A stretch of DNA of 64,000 bases, from the NCBI RefSeq assembly GCF_003917135.1, contig NZ_RPDI01000009.1, forward strand, positions 42,119 to 106,118. Reading direction: 5' to 3'. This document shows positions 15,715 to 24,823 of this stretch, in pieces; the stretch's first letter is position 1; each line of letters opens with the position of its first letter. The notes below the pieces were generated by a model. The model was not told where the DNA came from, ran no database searches, and saw only the letters and a program-made list of their open reading frames with translations. Source of the DNA: Leucobacter chromiireducens. GTDB lineage: Bacteria > Actinomycetota > Actinomycetes > Actinomycetales > Microbacteriaceae. The position numbers and the translations under genes are program-made.

Positions 15715-16188
15715 TCAGCGCAGCACCGCGACACCGAGCACGGCGAGCACGCCGAACACCGTGCCCCAGAGGATGATCGAGATGATCTGCCACAGGATCA
15801 CCTGGTTCTTCGCGGCCCCGAACGACACCATGGCCGCAGAGGTGATCTGGCTCGGCAGGATGAGCTGGCCGAGCAGGCTCACGCCGGGGACCCCGTACTG
15901 GTCGAAGCGCTGCTTCAGTTTCGCGCGGCGCGGGCTCAGCGGCGTCGCGTCGCGCCCCTTGGTCGCCTGGGTGCGCACGCCGTGCGCGGTGAGGACGAAG
16001 ATCAGCATGGAGATGATGTTGCCGATCACGGCGACCCCGATCGCGAGGACGGGGCTCAGTCCGATCAGCACGCCAATCGCCGAGCCGAAGTAGGACTCAA
16101 CGAAGGGGATCGCCGACACGAGCAGCACGCCGAGCCACTGGAGTACCTCGGGGAGCGACGCGGTGAAGTCTTGCAGGGTGGTGATCAT
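15715..16188 (-). CDS. Small multidrug export protein (Sm_multidrug_ex family)
   Basis: A 157-residue membrane protein with four or five hydrophobic segments. 'AIPFVESYFGSAIGVLIGLSPVLAIGVAVIGNIISM' in the N-terminal half and 'GVSLLGQLILPSQITSAAMVSFGA' in the C-terminal half match the small multidrug-export/DedA-like family. A transport role is family annotation rather than demonstrated here. Start 16188 has GAAAGG upstream. Transcribed away from the two-component system at 16360; the gap holds the kinase promoter. Confidence 0.75.
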   Translation of the reverse strand: MITTLQDFTASLPEVLQWLGVLLVSAIPFVESYFGSAIGVLIGLSPVLAIGVAVIGNIISMLIFVLTAHGVRTQATKGRDATPLSPRRAKLKQRFDQYGVPGVSLLGQLILPSQITSAAMVSFGAAKNQVILWQIISIILWGTVFGVLAVLGVAVLR

Positions 16189-16347
16189 GACAGCCTTTCG
16201 GTTGGAGCGGTGATGGTTCTATCGTTTCGGGCCTGCGCGCTGAGCCCCAGTGCCGCCGTGTCACCCCGTGGGGTGCGTCCCGCAGGATCCACCCGTGACA
16301 TCTGTCACACGGTGGCCCGAGTGCGCTGCCGAGCGCGCGCCGCCGCC

Positions 16348-16353
16348 TAGGCT
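16348..16353 (+). promoter_or_regulatory. -10 hexamer, leaderless histidine kinase
   Basis: TAGGCT, six bases, then GTG 16360. Confidence 0.5.
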
Positions 16354-16359
16354 GGACGC

Positions 16360-17604
16360 GTGACTGAAGCCTCCCCAACGCAAGCTCCTGGCGCCGGCGT
16401 CACCGCGACCTGGAATTACACGCTCGGCTCGATCGTGTTCCTGTTTCTCATCATTGACCTGAGCATCGTCGGCGATACGCTCGTGCGCGTGCTTGATCGG
16501 CCCGACCCGCTGCTCGGAGTCTGTGTCGTGCTGGCCGTGGTGTGCGCCGGGGTGCGACTCCGGGTTGCCTGGTTCCTCCGAGACGCTGAGACCGCCGCTG
16601 CGCCGCCGCGCACCTGGTCCCTGCTCCTCATGCTCACCGCTGGGGCCGCCTGGGCGCTCGCGTTCCTCGACCCCAGCATCGCGGTGTTCGCCGCGGTACA
16701 GCTGTGGTTCTCGGGCACGCTCCTCGCGTGCTGGGTGCGCCGGCCGCGCCGCTGGCTCATGCTGTTCGGCCTGCTGCTACTCACGCTCGTGCCGTTGCTC
16801 GCGCACGAGCTGCGCGAGCCCGGGGTGCTGCTCGCGCACGAGGGCCCACTGCACTGGCTCGTGGTGCTGTACGGGCTCCTGTTCCCGCTGATGCTGCTCA
16901 CGAGCCTCTGGGTGTGGCAGGTGGTGCGCCGCCTCGACGAGGCCCGTCACCTCGCCGCCGACCTCGCGGTGACGCAGGAGCGGCTGCGCTTCGCGTCCGA
17001 TCTGCACGACATCCAGGGCCACCACCTGCAGGTGATCGCGTTGAAGGCCGAGCTTGCTGAGCGCACGCTCGCGAGCGCGCCGGCCCAGGCGGCCGCGCAG
17101 GTGGGGGAGATCCGGCTTATCGCGAAAGAGGCGATGGAGGAGACGCGGTCGCTCGTCGCCGGGCTGCGCGAGGTGGGGCTCACGGAGGAGCTCGAGAACG
17201 CGAGCGATGTGCTGACGCTCGCCGGGGCGGAGTGCCGGCTGACGGTCACGGGGATGCCGACGGACCCGCAGCTGCAGCGCGTGCTCGCGTTCGCCGTGCG
17301 TGAAGCGACGACGAACATCCTCCGCCACGCGCAGGCGAGCGAGGCCGAGCTGACGCTCACGCGGGCGAGGGGCGGCTTCCTGCTGCTGGTGAGCAACAAC
17401 GGCGTGGGATCCGAGCCGAGCGAATCCGGCGACGGCGCCGTGCCGGGGTCCGGGCTTGCCGGGTTGCGCGAGCGGCTCGCCGCGGTCGGCGGGACGCTGA
17501 GCGCGGTGGTCGCCGAGCGCGCCACCGCAACCGAAGCGGGGCCGGGCGCGCCAGCGGCCCGGTTCGAACTGACGGCCTGGGTGCCGAATGGAGGAGCGCG
17601 ATGA
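16360..17604 (+). CDS. Sensor histidine kinase (HisKA_3, NarL/DesK type)
   Basis: A 414-residue membrane kinase. Five or six hydrophobic segments fill residues 20-190 with little extracellular loop, suggesting a membrane-embedded sensor as in DesK. The phosphoacceptor is His216 in 'DLHDIQGHHLQ'. The HATPase_c domain has the N-box region 'REATTNILRHAQAS' and 'GSGLAGLRERLAAVGGTL'. ATGA overlap with the downstream regulator makes it an obvious pair. The stimulus is unknown; cell-envelope or membrane stress is the commonest role of this plan. Confidence 0.92.
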   Translation: MTEASPTQAPGAGVTATWNYTLGSIVFLFLIIDLSIVGDTLVRVLDRPDPLLGVCVVLAVVCAGVRLRVAWFLRDAETAAAPPRTWSLLLMLTAGAAWALAFLDPSIAVFAAVQLWFSGTLLACWVRRPRRWLMLFGLLLLTLVPLLAHELREPGVLLAHEGPLHWLVVLYGLLFPLMLLTSLWVWQVVRRLDEARHLAADLAVTQERLRFASDLHDIQGHHLQVIALKAELAERTLASAPAQAAAQVGEIRLIAKEAMEETRSLVAGLREVGLTEELENASDVLTLAGAECRLTVTGMPTDPQLQRVLAFAVREATTNILRHAQASEAELTLTRARGGFLLLVSNNGVGSEPSESGDGAVPGSGLAGLRERLAAVGGTLSAVVAERATATEAGPGAPAARFELTAWVPNGGAR

Positions 17605-18248
17605 CCGACACCACGGTGCGCGAGGCGGCCGATCCGATTCGGTTGCTGATCGCCGACGATGAGCACCTGATCCGAGGCGCGCTGGAGGCCCTGCTCGGGC
17701 TCGAGCCAGACATCGAGGTGGTCGCGGGCGCCGACGACGGCGAGCAGGCGGTCGAGCGCGCGCTCGAGTGTGGTCCCCGCATCTGCCTGCTCGACCTTGA
17801 GATGCCGCGCGCCGACGGGATCGAGGCCGCCGAGCGCATCATCGCGGCGCTGCCCGAGACCCGCGTGATCATCGTCACGCGGCACGCGCGCCCTGGTGTG
17901 CTGCGCCGCGCGCTCGCCGCACAGGTCGCCGGCTTCGTGCCGAAGTCCACCCCGGCTGGCGAGCTCGCCGATGTGATCCGCGATGTCGCCGCGGGGAAGC
18001 GCTACATCGACCCGGAGATCGCGGCGGCCGCCCTCACCGCCGAGCGCTGCCCGCTCACCGAGCGCGAGCTCGATGTGCTGCGCGCCACGCGTGGCTCGCG
18101 CGGCACCGCGAGCGTGCAGGACATCGCCGAGCAGCTCTTCCTCTCGCCGGGCACGGTGCGCAACTACCTGTCGGCCGCGATCACGAAGCTCGGTGTGTCG
18201 AACCGCCACGACGCGGCCGAGCACGCCTGGCAGCAGGGGTGGATCTAG
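17601..18248 (+). CDS. Response regulator, NarL/LuxR family
   Basis: A 215-residue partner of the kinase. The receiver domain has the acidic pocket 'IADDE' near 17-21, phosphoacceptor Asp65 ('LLDLEMP'), Thr in 'IIVTRHARPG', and Lys in 'FVPKSTP'. The C-terminal LuxR HTH runs about 150-205 ('LTERELDVL', then 'QDIAEQLFLSPGTVRNYLSAAITKLG'). Targets are not evident; the divergent small exporter at 15715 is a candidate. Confidence 0.93.
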   Translation: MTDTTVREAADPIRLLIADDEHLIRGALEALLGLEPDIEVVAGADDGEQAVERALECGPRICLLDLEMPRADGIEAAERIIAALPETRVIIVTRHARPGVLRRALAAQVAGFVPKSTPAGELADVIRDVAAGKRYIDPEIAAAALTAERCPLTERELDVLRATRGSRGTASVQDIAEQLFLSPGTVRNYLSAAITKLGVSNRHDAAEHAWQQGWI

Positions 18249-18256
18249 CGCGCTGC

Positions 18257-18262
18257 TACGAT
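18257..18262 (+). promoter_or_regulatory. -10 hexamer of the AraC-family gene
   Basis: TACGAT with nine bases to ATG 18272: a short-leadered or leaderless transcript. Confidence 0.4.
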
Positions 18263-18271
18263 CATCATCTG

Positions 18272-19117
18272 ATGAATGCGTATCGCCAGCCCGACTGGGC
18301 CAGCAGTGGGGCACGCCCGCCGGCGATTCGCGATCCATATCTTCTGACGACCGGTGTGGTGCGCGACGGTGACGTGCCCACCGATCGCCCCATCGCGCCG
18401 CCGCACACGCACCCGGAGGCCATGCTGGCGTGGTGCTATCGCGGCACCGTCTGGGTGTACCTCGAGGGCGCCATGTGGCAGCTCGGCCCCGGGCAGGGGA
18501 TCTGGCTCCCGCCGCACACTCCGCACACCGCGCGGCACGAGGCCGACGCGACCGGCTGCTACACCTACCTGCCGGACGGCGCGCTGGGGGCGCCGGTCAC
18601 CGAGGTGAGCCGGGTGGCCGTGCCACGCGCGGTGCAGGAAATGCTGCTCCATCTCGCGTCGAATGACATGGATCCCGAGCTGCGCATCCGCATCCAGGGC
18701 ACGCTGATCGAGCTGCTGCAGTTGCCGGCGCACCACGTGGCCGAGGAGGTGGGCGAGGTTCCGGTCCCCGCCGATGAGCGCGTGCGCGGGCTCGTCGAGG
18801 CGGTGCTCGCCGAGCCGGGGGATCGGTGCACCGCGCGCGAGCTCTTCGCGCGGCACGGCCTGCACGAGCGCACCGTGCTGCGCGTGTTCACGAGCGACAT
18901 CGGGATGAGCTTCGGGCAGTGGCGCGCTGGCGTCCGCATGACCGCCGCAGCGCGGCGCATCGTTGCGGGGGAGCCCATCGGTCTCGCGGGCCAGCAGAGC
19001 GGCTACGACTCGACGAGCGCGTTCTCCGCCGCGTTCAAGACGCGCTTCGGCGTGAGCCCGCGGCAGTACGTCGCGCGCGCCAGGGCGGACTCGGCGCAGC
19101 GCAGCTACTGGCGGTAG
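18272..19117 (+). CDS. AraC-family regulator with cupin sensor, linked to siderophore operon 2
   Basis: A 281-residue regulator. The N-terminal cupin (about 25-105) has 'PPHTHPEAMLAWCYRGTVWV' and 'LPPHTPHTARHE', with metal-type His positions. The C-terminal double HTH (about 180-275) has 'ELFARHGLHERTVLRVFTSD' and the closing 'YDSTSAFSAAFKTRFGVSPRQY'. It lies directly upstream of the iron box and binding-protein gene of operon 2. AraC proteins of this plan often respond to a bound siderophore, so it is likely an activator of that operon (inference). The regulator at 57878 has the same plan and position relative to operon 3. Confidence 0.88.
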   Translation: MNAYRQPDWASSGARPPAIRDPYLLTTGVVRDGDVPTDRPIAPPHTHPEAMLAWCYRGTVWVYLEGAMWQLGPGQGIWLPPHTPHTARHEADATGCYTYLPDGALGAPVTEVSRVAVPRAVQEMLLHLASNDMDPELRIRIQGTLIELLQLPAHHVAEEVGEVPVPADERVRGLVEAVLAEPGDRCTARELFARHGLHERTVLRVFTSDIGMSFGQWRAGVRMTAAARRIVAGEPIGLAGQQSGYDSTSAFSAAFKTRFGVSPRQYVARARADSAQRSYWR

Positions 19118-19183
19118 CGCGCGAGTGTCGGATTCGCAATAGAACTCGTCCACTCGGCAACACACGGGCGCGCGCGGCGATCG

Positions 19184-19215
19184 TACGCTTGATGAGTTAG
19201 GTGAGCCTTCCCTAC
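19184..19215 (+). promoter_or_regulatory. Promoter with iron box, siderophore operon 2
   Basis: A -10-like TACGCT (19184-19189) is followed by TTAGGTGAGCCT... (19197-19215), matching the DtxR/IdeR consensus at about 15 of 19 positions, the best of the three iron boxes here. The box would cover the transcription start. Confidence 0.7.
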
Positions 19216-19280
19216 ATCAGACGTCGGTACTCCGGCGTGTACCGGCTCGCCCCACCCGCTCACTCTGCCGAAGGAGAACC

Positions 19281-20348
19281 ATGCCGCACGCGTTCGCGCG
19301 CCCCCAGATCCGACGGGCCGCTGGCCTCACCGCGCTGCTCGCCGCAGCCGCGCTCGCACTCACCGGGTGCGCGCCGAGCGCACCGGGAGCCGACGCGGCC
19401 GAGCCGGCCCCCGTCGGTGACGCCGTCGTGATCGAGCACGCGCACGGCAGCACCACGATCCCCGCAAAGCCGAAGCGGATCGTCGCGCTCGGGTGGATGA
19501 GCCCCGACATCGTTGCGGCGCTCGGCACGAACCCGGTGGGGATCGAGGAGGTGTGGGGCGCGGACGAGAGCGGCTTCCAGCCGTGGTTCGAGGACTACGT
19601 GATGGCCGAGTACGGCGAGACACCCGAGATCATCCCGTACGCGGAGGAGGGCCCGAACTACGAGGCGATCAAGGCGCTCGATCCCGATCTGATTGTGAGC
19701 CTGTACTCGGGCGTCAGCGACGTGGAGTACGAGCGACTGAGCGACATCGCTCCGACCCTGCCCTACCTCACGCGGCCGTGGGATCCGAGCACGTGGGAGG
19801 ACATGACGCGCACGCTCGGCACCGCGATGTCCGAGGACGAGCGGGCCGAGGAACTCGTCGCCGAGACCGAGGAGCTCGTGACCTCCCTCGCCGACGCGCA
19901 CCCCGAGTTCGCGGACAAGTCGTTCGTGTGGGGCCTCACCCTCACCGAGGGCGGCACCGACCTCGGCGTGTACCTCAACTACGATCCACGCGTGCGCATC
20001 ACGGAGGAGCTGGGCTTCACCTCCACCTCCGCGATGGACACCTTCCTGAGCACCGCGGAGGGCGACAACTGGTACACGGGCGTGAGCCTCGAGCAGCTCG
20101 GCGACGTTGACGCTGACCTCTTCGGCGCGTGGGGCGGCAGCGCCGCGGAGGCGAAGTACACGGTCGAGCACGCGGTGGTCTCGCAGTGGGAGCCCATCGC
20201 CGAGCAGTCGTACGTGATCTACACCGATCAGGCCGCCGCCTCGGCGATCAGCGCCCCGACGGTGCTCTCGCTGCAGTACATCCTGCCGCAGTACGTCGAG
20301 GACCTCGCGAACGCGCTGCAGGGCACCCCCACCATCACCGGGAAGTGA
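19281..20348 (+). CDS. Iron-siderophore substrate-binding lipoprotein, system 2
   Basis: A 355-residue FecB-type binding protein. Lipobox LTGC places lipid on Cys30. Typical motifs are 'AKPKRIVALGWMSPDIVAAL' in lobe one and 'YEAIKALDPDLIVSLYSGVSDVEYERLSDIAPTLPY' at the hinge. AAGGAG lies seven bases before ATG 19281. It resembles the protein at 1268 in layout but differs enough to suggest another ligand. First gene of a seven-gene operon. Confidence 0.92.
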   Translation: MPHAFARPQIRRAAGLTALLAAAALALTGCAPSAPGADAAEPAPVGDAVVIEHAHGSTTIPAKPKRIVALGWMSPDIVAALGTNPVGIEEVWGADESGFQPWFEDYVMAEYGETPEIIPYAEEGPNYEAIKALDPDLIVSLYSGVSDVEYERLSDIAPTLPYLTRPWDPSTWEDMTRTLGTAMSEDERAEELVAETEELVTSLADAHPEFADKSFVWGLTLTEGGTDLGVYLNYDPRVRITEELGFTSTSAMDTFLSTAEGDNWYTGVSLEQLGDVDADLFGAWGGSAAEAKYTVEHAVVSQWEPIAEQSYVIYTDQAAASAISAPTVLSLQYILPQYVEDLANALQGTPTITGK

Positions 20349-21340
20349 TCGCTCGGGCAACGGGGCTCATCACCGCGGCGGTGCTCCTCACCGCCGCGGT
20401 GATCGCCTCGCTGGCGGTGGGGGCGAAGGCGATCGACCCGGCGACGGTGCTTGCGGCGCTCGCGTCCTTCGACGCCGAGAACCCGCTCCACCTCACCGTG
20501 CTGGAGCTCCGGTTCCCGCGCACGGTGTTCGCCGTGCTCGTTGGGGCGGCGCTTGCCGTCTGCGGTGCGCTCATCCAGGCGTTCACACGCAACCCGCTCG
20601 CCGACCCTGGCATCCTCGGCGTGAACGCCGGGGCCTCGCTCGCGGTGACGTTCGCGGTCGGGGTGCTCGGGCTCACCGCGCCGGGTGCATACGTGCCCTT
20701 CGCGCTGTTCGGCGCGCTCGCGCTCACCGTGCTCGTGACACTGCTCGGTTCGCTCGGCCCCTCCGGGGGAACGCCGGCGAAGCTCACGCTCGCCGGTGTG
20801 GCGCTCGGCGCCGCGTGCACCGGCCTCACCACGGCGATCGTGCTCCAGCACCACAGCACGCTGCAGGTGATGCGGTTCTGGGGCGTCGGCTCGGTTGGCG
20901 GCCGCACGCTCGACCAGCTCGCGTGGGCCGGCCCGCTGATCCTCGCGGGGCTCGCGCTCGGCTTCGCCTGCGCACGCTCGCTCAACGCGCTGGCGCTCGG
21001 CGATGAGCTCGCCGGAGCGCTCGGGACGCGCATCGCCGCGACCCGCGTGCTCGTGGTGCTCGCGGTCACCCTCCTCGCCGGCACGAGCGTCGCCGCGGCG
21101 GGCCCGATCGCCTTCGTCGGGATCATGGTGCCGCACGCCGTGCGCTGGTTCACGGGGCCCGATCAGCGGTGGGTGCTCGCGTACTCCGTGATCGTCGGGC
21201 CCGTGTTCCTCCTCATCGCCGACATTCTCGGCCGCATCGCGCTGCCGAACGGGGAGCTGCGGGTCGGGATCGTCACCGGCATCATCGGCGCGCCGGTGCT
21301 CGTCGCGCTCGTGCGCCGCAGGCGGGTGGTGGAGCTGTGA
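20345..21340 (+). CDS. FecCD-family permease, system 2 subunit 1
   Basis: A 331-residue polytopic permease from GTG 20345 (GTGA overlap). The motif 'TRNPLADPGILGVNAGASLA' and coupling segment 'AGPIAFVGIMVPHAVRWFTG' are present. About nine or ten helices. Forms the channel with the next gene. Confidence 0.92.
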   Translation: MIARATGLITAAVLLTAAVIASLAVGAKAIDPATVLAALASFDAENPLHLTVLELRFPRTVFAVLVGAALAVCGALIQAFTRNPLADPGILGVNAGASLAVTFAVGVLGLTAPGAYVPFALFGALALTVLVTLLGSLGPSGGTPAKLTLAGVALGAACTGLTTAIVLQHHSTLQVMRFWGVGSVGGRTLDQLAWAGPLILAGLALGFACARSLNALALGDELAGALGTRIAATRVLVVLAVTLLAGTSVAAAGPIAFVGIMVPHAVRWFTGPDQRWVLAYSVIVGPVFLLIADILGRIALPNGELRVGIVTGIIGAPVLVALVRRRRVVEL

Positions 21341-22395
21341 GCCGGCCGAACGTGCACATCGACCGCGGCCGCCGCGAGGTGTGGATCGCGGGGCCGCGCG
21401 CCTCCGGCCGCGTTCCCGTTCGCGCGCTGTGGGTCAGCGCGGTGCTCGCGCTCATCGTGCTCGCGGCCGGGCTCGCGTCGACCATGATCGGCTCGTACTC
21501 GCTCGACGTCGCGACGGTGCTGCACGCGCTCGTCGACCCGGCAGCGGATCCCGATGCGCGCCAGGTGGTGTTCGAGTGGCGGCTGCCGCGGCTGCTGTTC
21601 GCGATCCTGTGCGGGGCAGCCCTCGCGCTCTCCGGCGGCATCTTCCAGTCGCTCACGCGCAACCCGCTCGGCTCGCCCGACATCATCGGCTTCGGGATGG
21701 GCGCGCAGTTCGGGGTGACGATCACGCTGCTCGTGCTCGGGCTCAACACCTACCTGTTCAAAGCGGCGGGCGCCCTCGTCGGCGGCATGCTCACCGCGCT
21801 GCTCGTGTACGCGCTCGCCGCGAAGCGCACCACGAGCTCCTTCCGGCTGATCGTCGTGGGAATCGGCGTCTCGGCCGGGCTGGGCTCGCTGAGCTCGTGG
21901 ATCCTCATCTCCGTGAGCGTCGAGCAGGCCATGATGGTGGCCACCTGGGGTGCCGGCTCGCTCGCCTCGCTCGGCCACGAGCAGTTCGCGCCCGCGGCGC
22001 TCGTGTTCGTCGTCGTGGCCTGCGCGTCGCTGCCGCTCGCGCGCACGCTGCCGCTCCTCGAACTCGGGGACGACGCGGCCGCAGCGCTCGGCGTCCGGCC
22101 GGGGCGGCTGCGCTTCTGGGCCATGTGCGCCGGCGTCGCCCTGATGGCGCTCGTCACGGCCGCCGCCGGCCCGATCTCGTTCATCGCCCTCGCCGCACCC
22201 CAAATCTGCCAGCGCCTCCTCCGCGCGAGCAGCCCGATGGGCACCCTGCCGCTCATGCTCACGGGGGCCGCGCTCGTCGTGGTGTCCGACGCGATCGCGC
22301 AACTCGTCGGGGTGCCTGTTGGCGTCGTCACCGTCTCCCTCGGCGGCCTCTACCTCGCGTGGCTGCTCGCCGTGCAGTATCGCTCCTCCCGGTGA
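21337..22395 (+). CDS. FecCD-family permease, system 2 subunit 2
   Basis: A 352-residue permease from GTG 21337 (GTGA overlap) with a longer 35-residue cytoplasmic N-terminus. 'TRNPLGSPDIIGFGMGAQFG' replaces the usual SAGA, and 'AGPISFIALAAPQICQRLLR' is the coupling region. The Asn-Pro-Leu core is intact. Confidence 0.92.
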   Translation: MSRPNVHIDRGRREVWIAGPRASGRVPVRALWVSAVLALIVLAAGLASTMIGSYSLDVATVLHALVDPAADPDARQVVFEWRLPRLLFAILCGAALALSGGIFQSLTRNPLGSPDIIGFGMGAQFGVTITLLVLGLNTYLFKAAGALVGGMLTALLVYALAAKRTTSSFRLIVVGIGVSAGLGSLSSWILISVSVEQAMMVATWGAGSLASLGHEQFAPAALVFVVVACASLPLARTLPLLELGDDAAAALGVRPGRLRFWAMCAGVALMALVTAAAGPISFIALAAPQICQRLLRASSPMGTLPLMLTGAALVVVSDAIAQLVGVPVGVVTVSLGGLYLAWLLAVQYRSSR

Positions 22396-22406
22396 AAGGA
22401 CCAATC

Positions 22407-23195
22407 ATGACCGCTGCTCTCCGCGCACGCGACATCACCCTCGGCTACGGGGACACCCCGATCGTTCGCGATCTCACGCTCGCCATTCCTGACGGTTCGT
22501 TCACCGTGATCATCGGGCCAAACGCCTGCGGGAAGTCCACGCTCCTGCGCGGCTTCTCCCGCCTCCTGCGCCCGAGCACCGGATCGGTGCTGCTCGACGG
22601 GGCCGAACTCCACTCGCGGCCGCCGAAAGAGGTGGCGCGCCGGCTCGGCCTGCTGCCGCAGACGGCGATCGCGCCCGACGGGATCACGGTCGCCGACCTC
22701 GTCGGCCGCGGTCGCTTCCCCCACCAGAGCGCGCTCCGCACGTGGAGTCGCGCGGACGAGGAAGCGGTGGCCGCAGCCCTCGCCGCAACGTCGACGACCG
22801 AGCTCTCGCACCGGCTCGTCGACGAGCTGTCCGGCGGTCAGCGCCAGCGCGTGTGGGTGGCGATGGCGCTCGCGCAACAGACCGGCCACCTGCTGCTCGA
22901 CGAACCCACCACCTACCTCGACATCGCGCACCAGATCGAGCTCCTCGAACTCTTCGCCGAGCTGCACCGCGGCGGCACCACGGTGGTCGCCGTGCTGCAC
23001 GACCTCAACCACGCCGCGCGCTACGCCACGCACCTCGTCGCGATGCGGGACGGCGAGATCGTGGCGCAGGGGCGGCCGCGCGAGGTGATCACGGCGGAGC
23101 TGGTGGAGCGCGTCTACGGGCTGCAGTGCCGCGTGATCGAGGATCCGGTCTCGGGTGCCCCGCTCGTGCTCCCGCTCGGCCGGAGCGGGAAGTGA
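22407..23195 (+). CDS. Siderophore ABC transporter ATPase, system 2
   Basis: A 262-residue FepC-type ATPase, all motifs intact: GPNACGKST at 37-45, 'LLPQTAIAPDGITV', 'LSGGQRQRVW', 'HLLLDEPTTYLD', 'VAVLHDLN'. AAAGGA lies upstream of ATG 22407 after an 11-base gap, so it may be translated independently of the permease. Its stop overlaps the next gene (GTGA). Confidence 0.93.
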   Translation: MTAALRARDITLGYGDTPIVRDLTLAIPDGSFTVIIGPNACGKSTLLRGFSRLLRPSTGSVLLDGAELHSRPPKEVARRLGLLPQTAIAPDGITVADLVGRGRFPHQSALRTWSRADEEAVAAALAATSTTELSHRLVDELSGGQRQRVWVAMALAQQTGHLLLDEPTTYLDIAHQIELLELFAELHRGGTTVVAVLHDLNHAARYATHLVAMRDGEIVAQGRPREVITAELVERVYGLQCRVIEDPVSGAPLVLPLGRSGK

Positions 23196-24823
23196 CCGTC
23201 ACCCCGGCTCAGCTCTTCCGGATCGCGCTCGCCGGGGAGGGGCGCGGCCGCGCGCTCGCCTGCGCAACCGCGCTGCTCGTGCTGCACGCGCTTGCCGAGA
23301 CCGCGATCCCCGTGCTCATCGGAGTGGTGGTCGATCGTGCGGTACTTCGCGCCGACGCTGTCGCGCTCGCCGCCTGGCTCGGCGCGCTCCTCGCGGTGTT
23401 CCTCGTGCTCACGCTGAGCTACCAGGGGGCATCGCGCCTCATGGTCACCGTGTACGGCACGGGGGAGCAGGCGCTGCGCCACCTCGCGCTCACGCGGCTC
23501 CTCCGTCGGGAGCTGCCGGCTCGCAGCCTCGGTCCCGGAGAGGCGCTCGGCTACGTCACCTCCGACACCTACCGGGTGGCCGGCGTCGCCTGGTCGGTCG
23601 CGCAGCAGAGCGCAACGGTGGCCGCGATCGTCGCGGCGGCCGGCGCGATGCTGGTCATCTCGCCGGCCGCGACGCTCGTCGTGTTCCTCTCGACCGGCAG
23701 CATGATGTTCGTGATGCGGCTCGTGTCGCGCCCGCTGGAGCAGCGCGGGCACGCCGAGCAGACCGCCGCGACGGAGGCGGGGGCGGTGGCCGCCGACTTC
23801 ATGACCGGCTTCCGCGTGCTCGTCGGGATGGGGGCGCGCGGTGAGGCCGTGCGCCGCTACGCCGCCGCGAGCGAGCGCTCACGCGGTGCCGCGACGGCGG
23901 CGGGCCGGGCCCTCGCGGGGGCCGAGGCGGTGAGCGCCACGCTCGCGGCCCTCACCACGGCAGGGCTCGCCGGCCTGTCGGCGTGGTTCGCGAGCGCGGG
24001 GAGCATCTCCATCGGCGAGCTCGTCACCGTGCTCGGTCTCGCTCAGTTCGTCAGCGGATTTCTCGCGCACGCCGGCACGTTCCCGGCGAACTGGGCGCAC
24101 AAGCTCGCCTCGGCCAGGCGCCTCGCGTCCCTCATCAACACGCCGGACCTGCTGCCGCAGCCGGAGCGCGGCGAGCCGGTGCGCCGCGCCGCCGACGTGG
24201 TGCTGAGCGTCCGGTCGAGCGCGCACACCGCGCGGATCGACGTGCGGCGCGGCGAGACGCTCGGGATTCGGCCCGTCGATACGGCCGCGGCACGCGCAGC
24301 CTCGCGCACGCTGGGGTTGCGCGCGCCGGTGGCACGTGGCGAGCTGACGCTCAGCGGGCCGGGGGATCCCAGCCTGCACCGGGACGCGCGCGACGTTGAC
24401 CTCACCGCCTACCGCAGCCGCGTGGTGTCCCTGCCCCACCGGCAGGCCGTTGCGAGCGAGAGCCTGCGCGCCGCGGTGCTCGGGCCGGCTGCCGCGGCCA
24501 CGAGCGCGACGCCGCGGCCGGCAGCGGTGTCCGCTGCGGCGCTCACCGACGTCGTTGCGGAGCTCGGCGGCTGGGACACCGCGCTCGGCGAGGCCGGGCG
24601 CCGGGTGTCCGGCGGCCAGCGGCAGCGCATCGGCATCGCGCGCGCCCTGCACGCCGGCGCTGAGGTGCTCGTGCTCGACGAGCCCACCTCGGCGGTCGAC
24701 GCTGTGACGGAGGCCGCGATCGCCGCCGGCTTGTCCGCTCGGCCCGAGACGATCGTGCTCATCTCCTCCTCGCCGACGCTGCTCGCAGCGTGCGATCGCG
24801 TGGTCGAGTGGGGTGCAGCATGA
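23192..24823 (+). CDS. ABC exporter-fold half-transporter with decayed ATP site (IrtA/YbtP-like position)
   Basis: A 543-residue half-transporter: six helices (about 15-300) then a nucleotide-binding domain. The P-loop is missing: where family members have GxxGxGKST the sequence reads 'GIRPVDTAAARAASRTLGL', with no Lys. The Q-loop Gln ('SLPHRQ') and the H-loop His ('ISSSPTLL') are also lost. By contrast the signature 'VSGGQRQRIGIARAL' and Walker B with catalytic Glu ('VLVLDEPTSAVD') are perfect. It can supply a signature loop but should not bind ATP itself. Its partner, 24820, has the opposite loss. Operon position between a siderophore importer and a SIP recalls mycobacterial IrtAB, where the SIP is fused. 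Confidence 0.85.
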   Translation: MTVTPAQLFRIALAGEGRGRALACATALLVLHALAETAIPVLIGVVVDRAVLRADAVALAAWLGALLAVFLVLTLSYQGASRLMVTVYGTGEQALRHLALTRLLRRELPARSLGPGEALGYVTSDTYRVAGVAWSVAQQSATVAAIVAAAGAMLVISPAATLVVFLSTGSMMFVMRLVSRPLEQRGHAEQTAATEAGAVAADFMTGFRVLVGMGARGEAVRRYAAASERSRGAATAAGRALAGAEAVSATLAALTTAGLAGLSAWFASAGSISIGELVTVLGLAQFVSGFLAHAGTFPANWAHKLASARRLASLINTPDLLPQPERGEPVRRAADVVLSVRSSAHTARIDVRRGETLGIRPVDTAAARAASRTLGLRAPVARGELTLSGPGDPSLHRDARDVDLTAYRSRVVSLPHRQAVASESLRAAVLGPAAAATSATPRPAAVSAAALTDVVAELGGWDTALGEAGRRVSGGQRQRIGIARALHAGAEVLVLDEPTSAVDAVTEAAIAAGLSARPETIVLISSSPTLLAACDRVVEWGAA

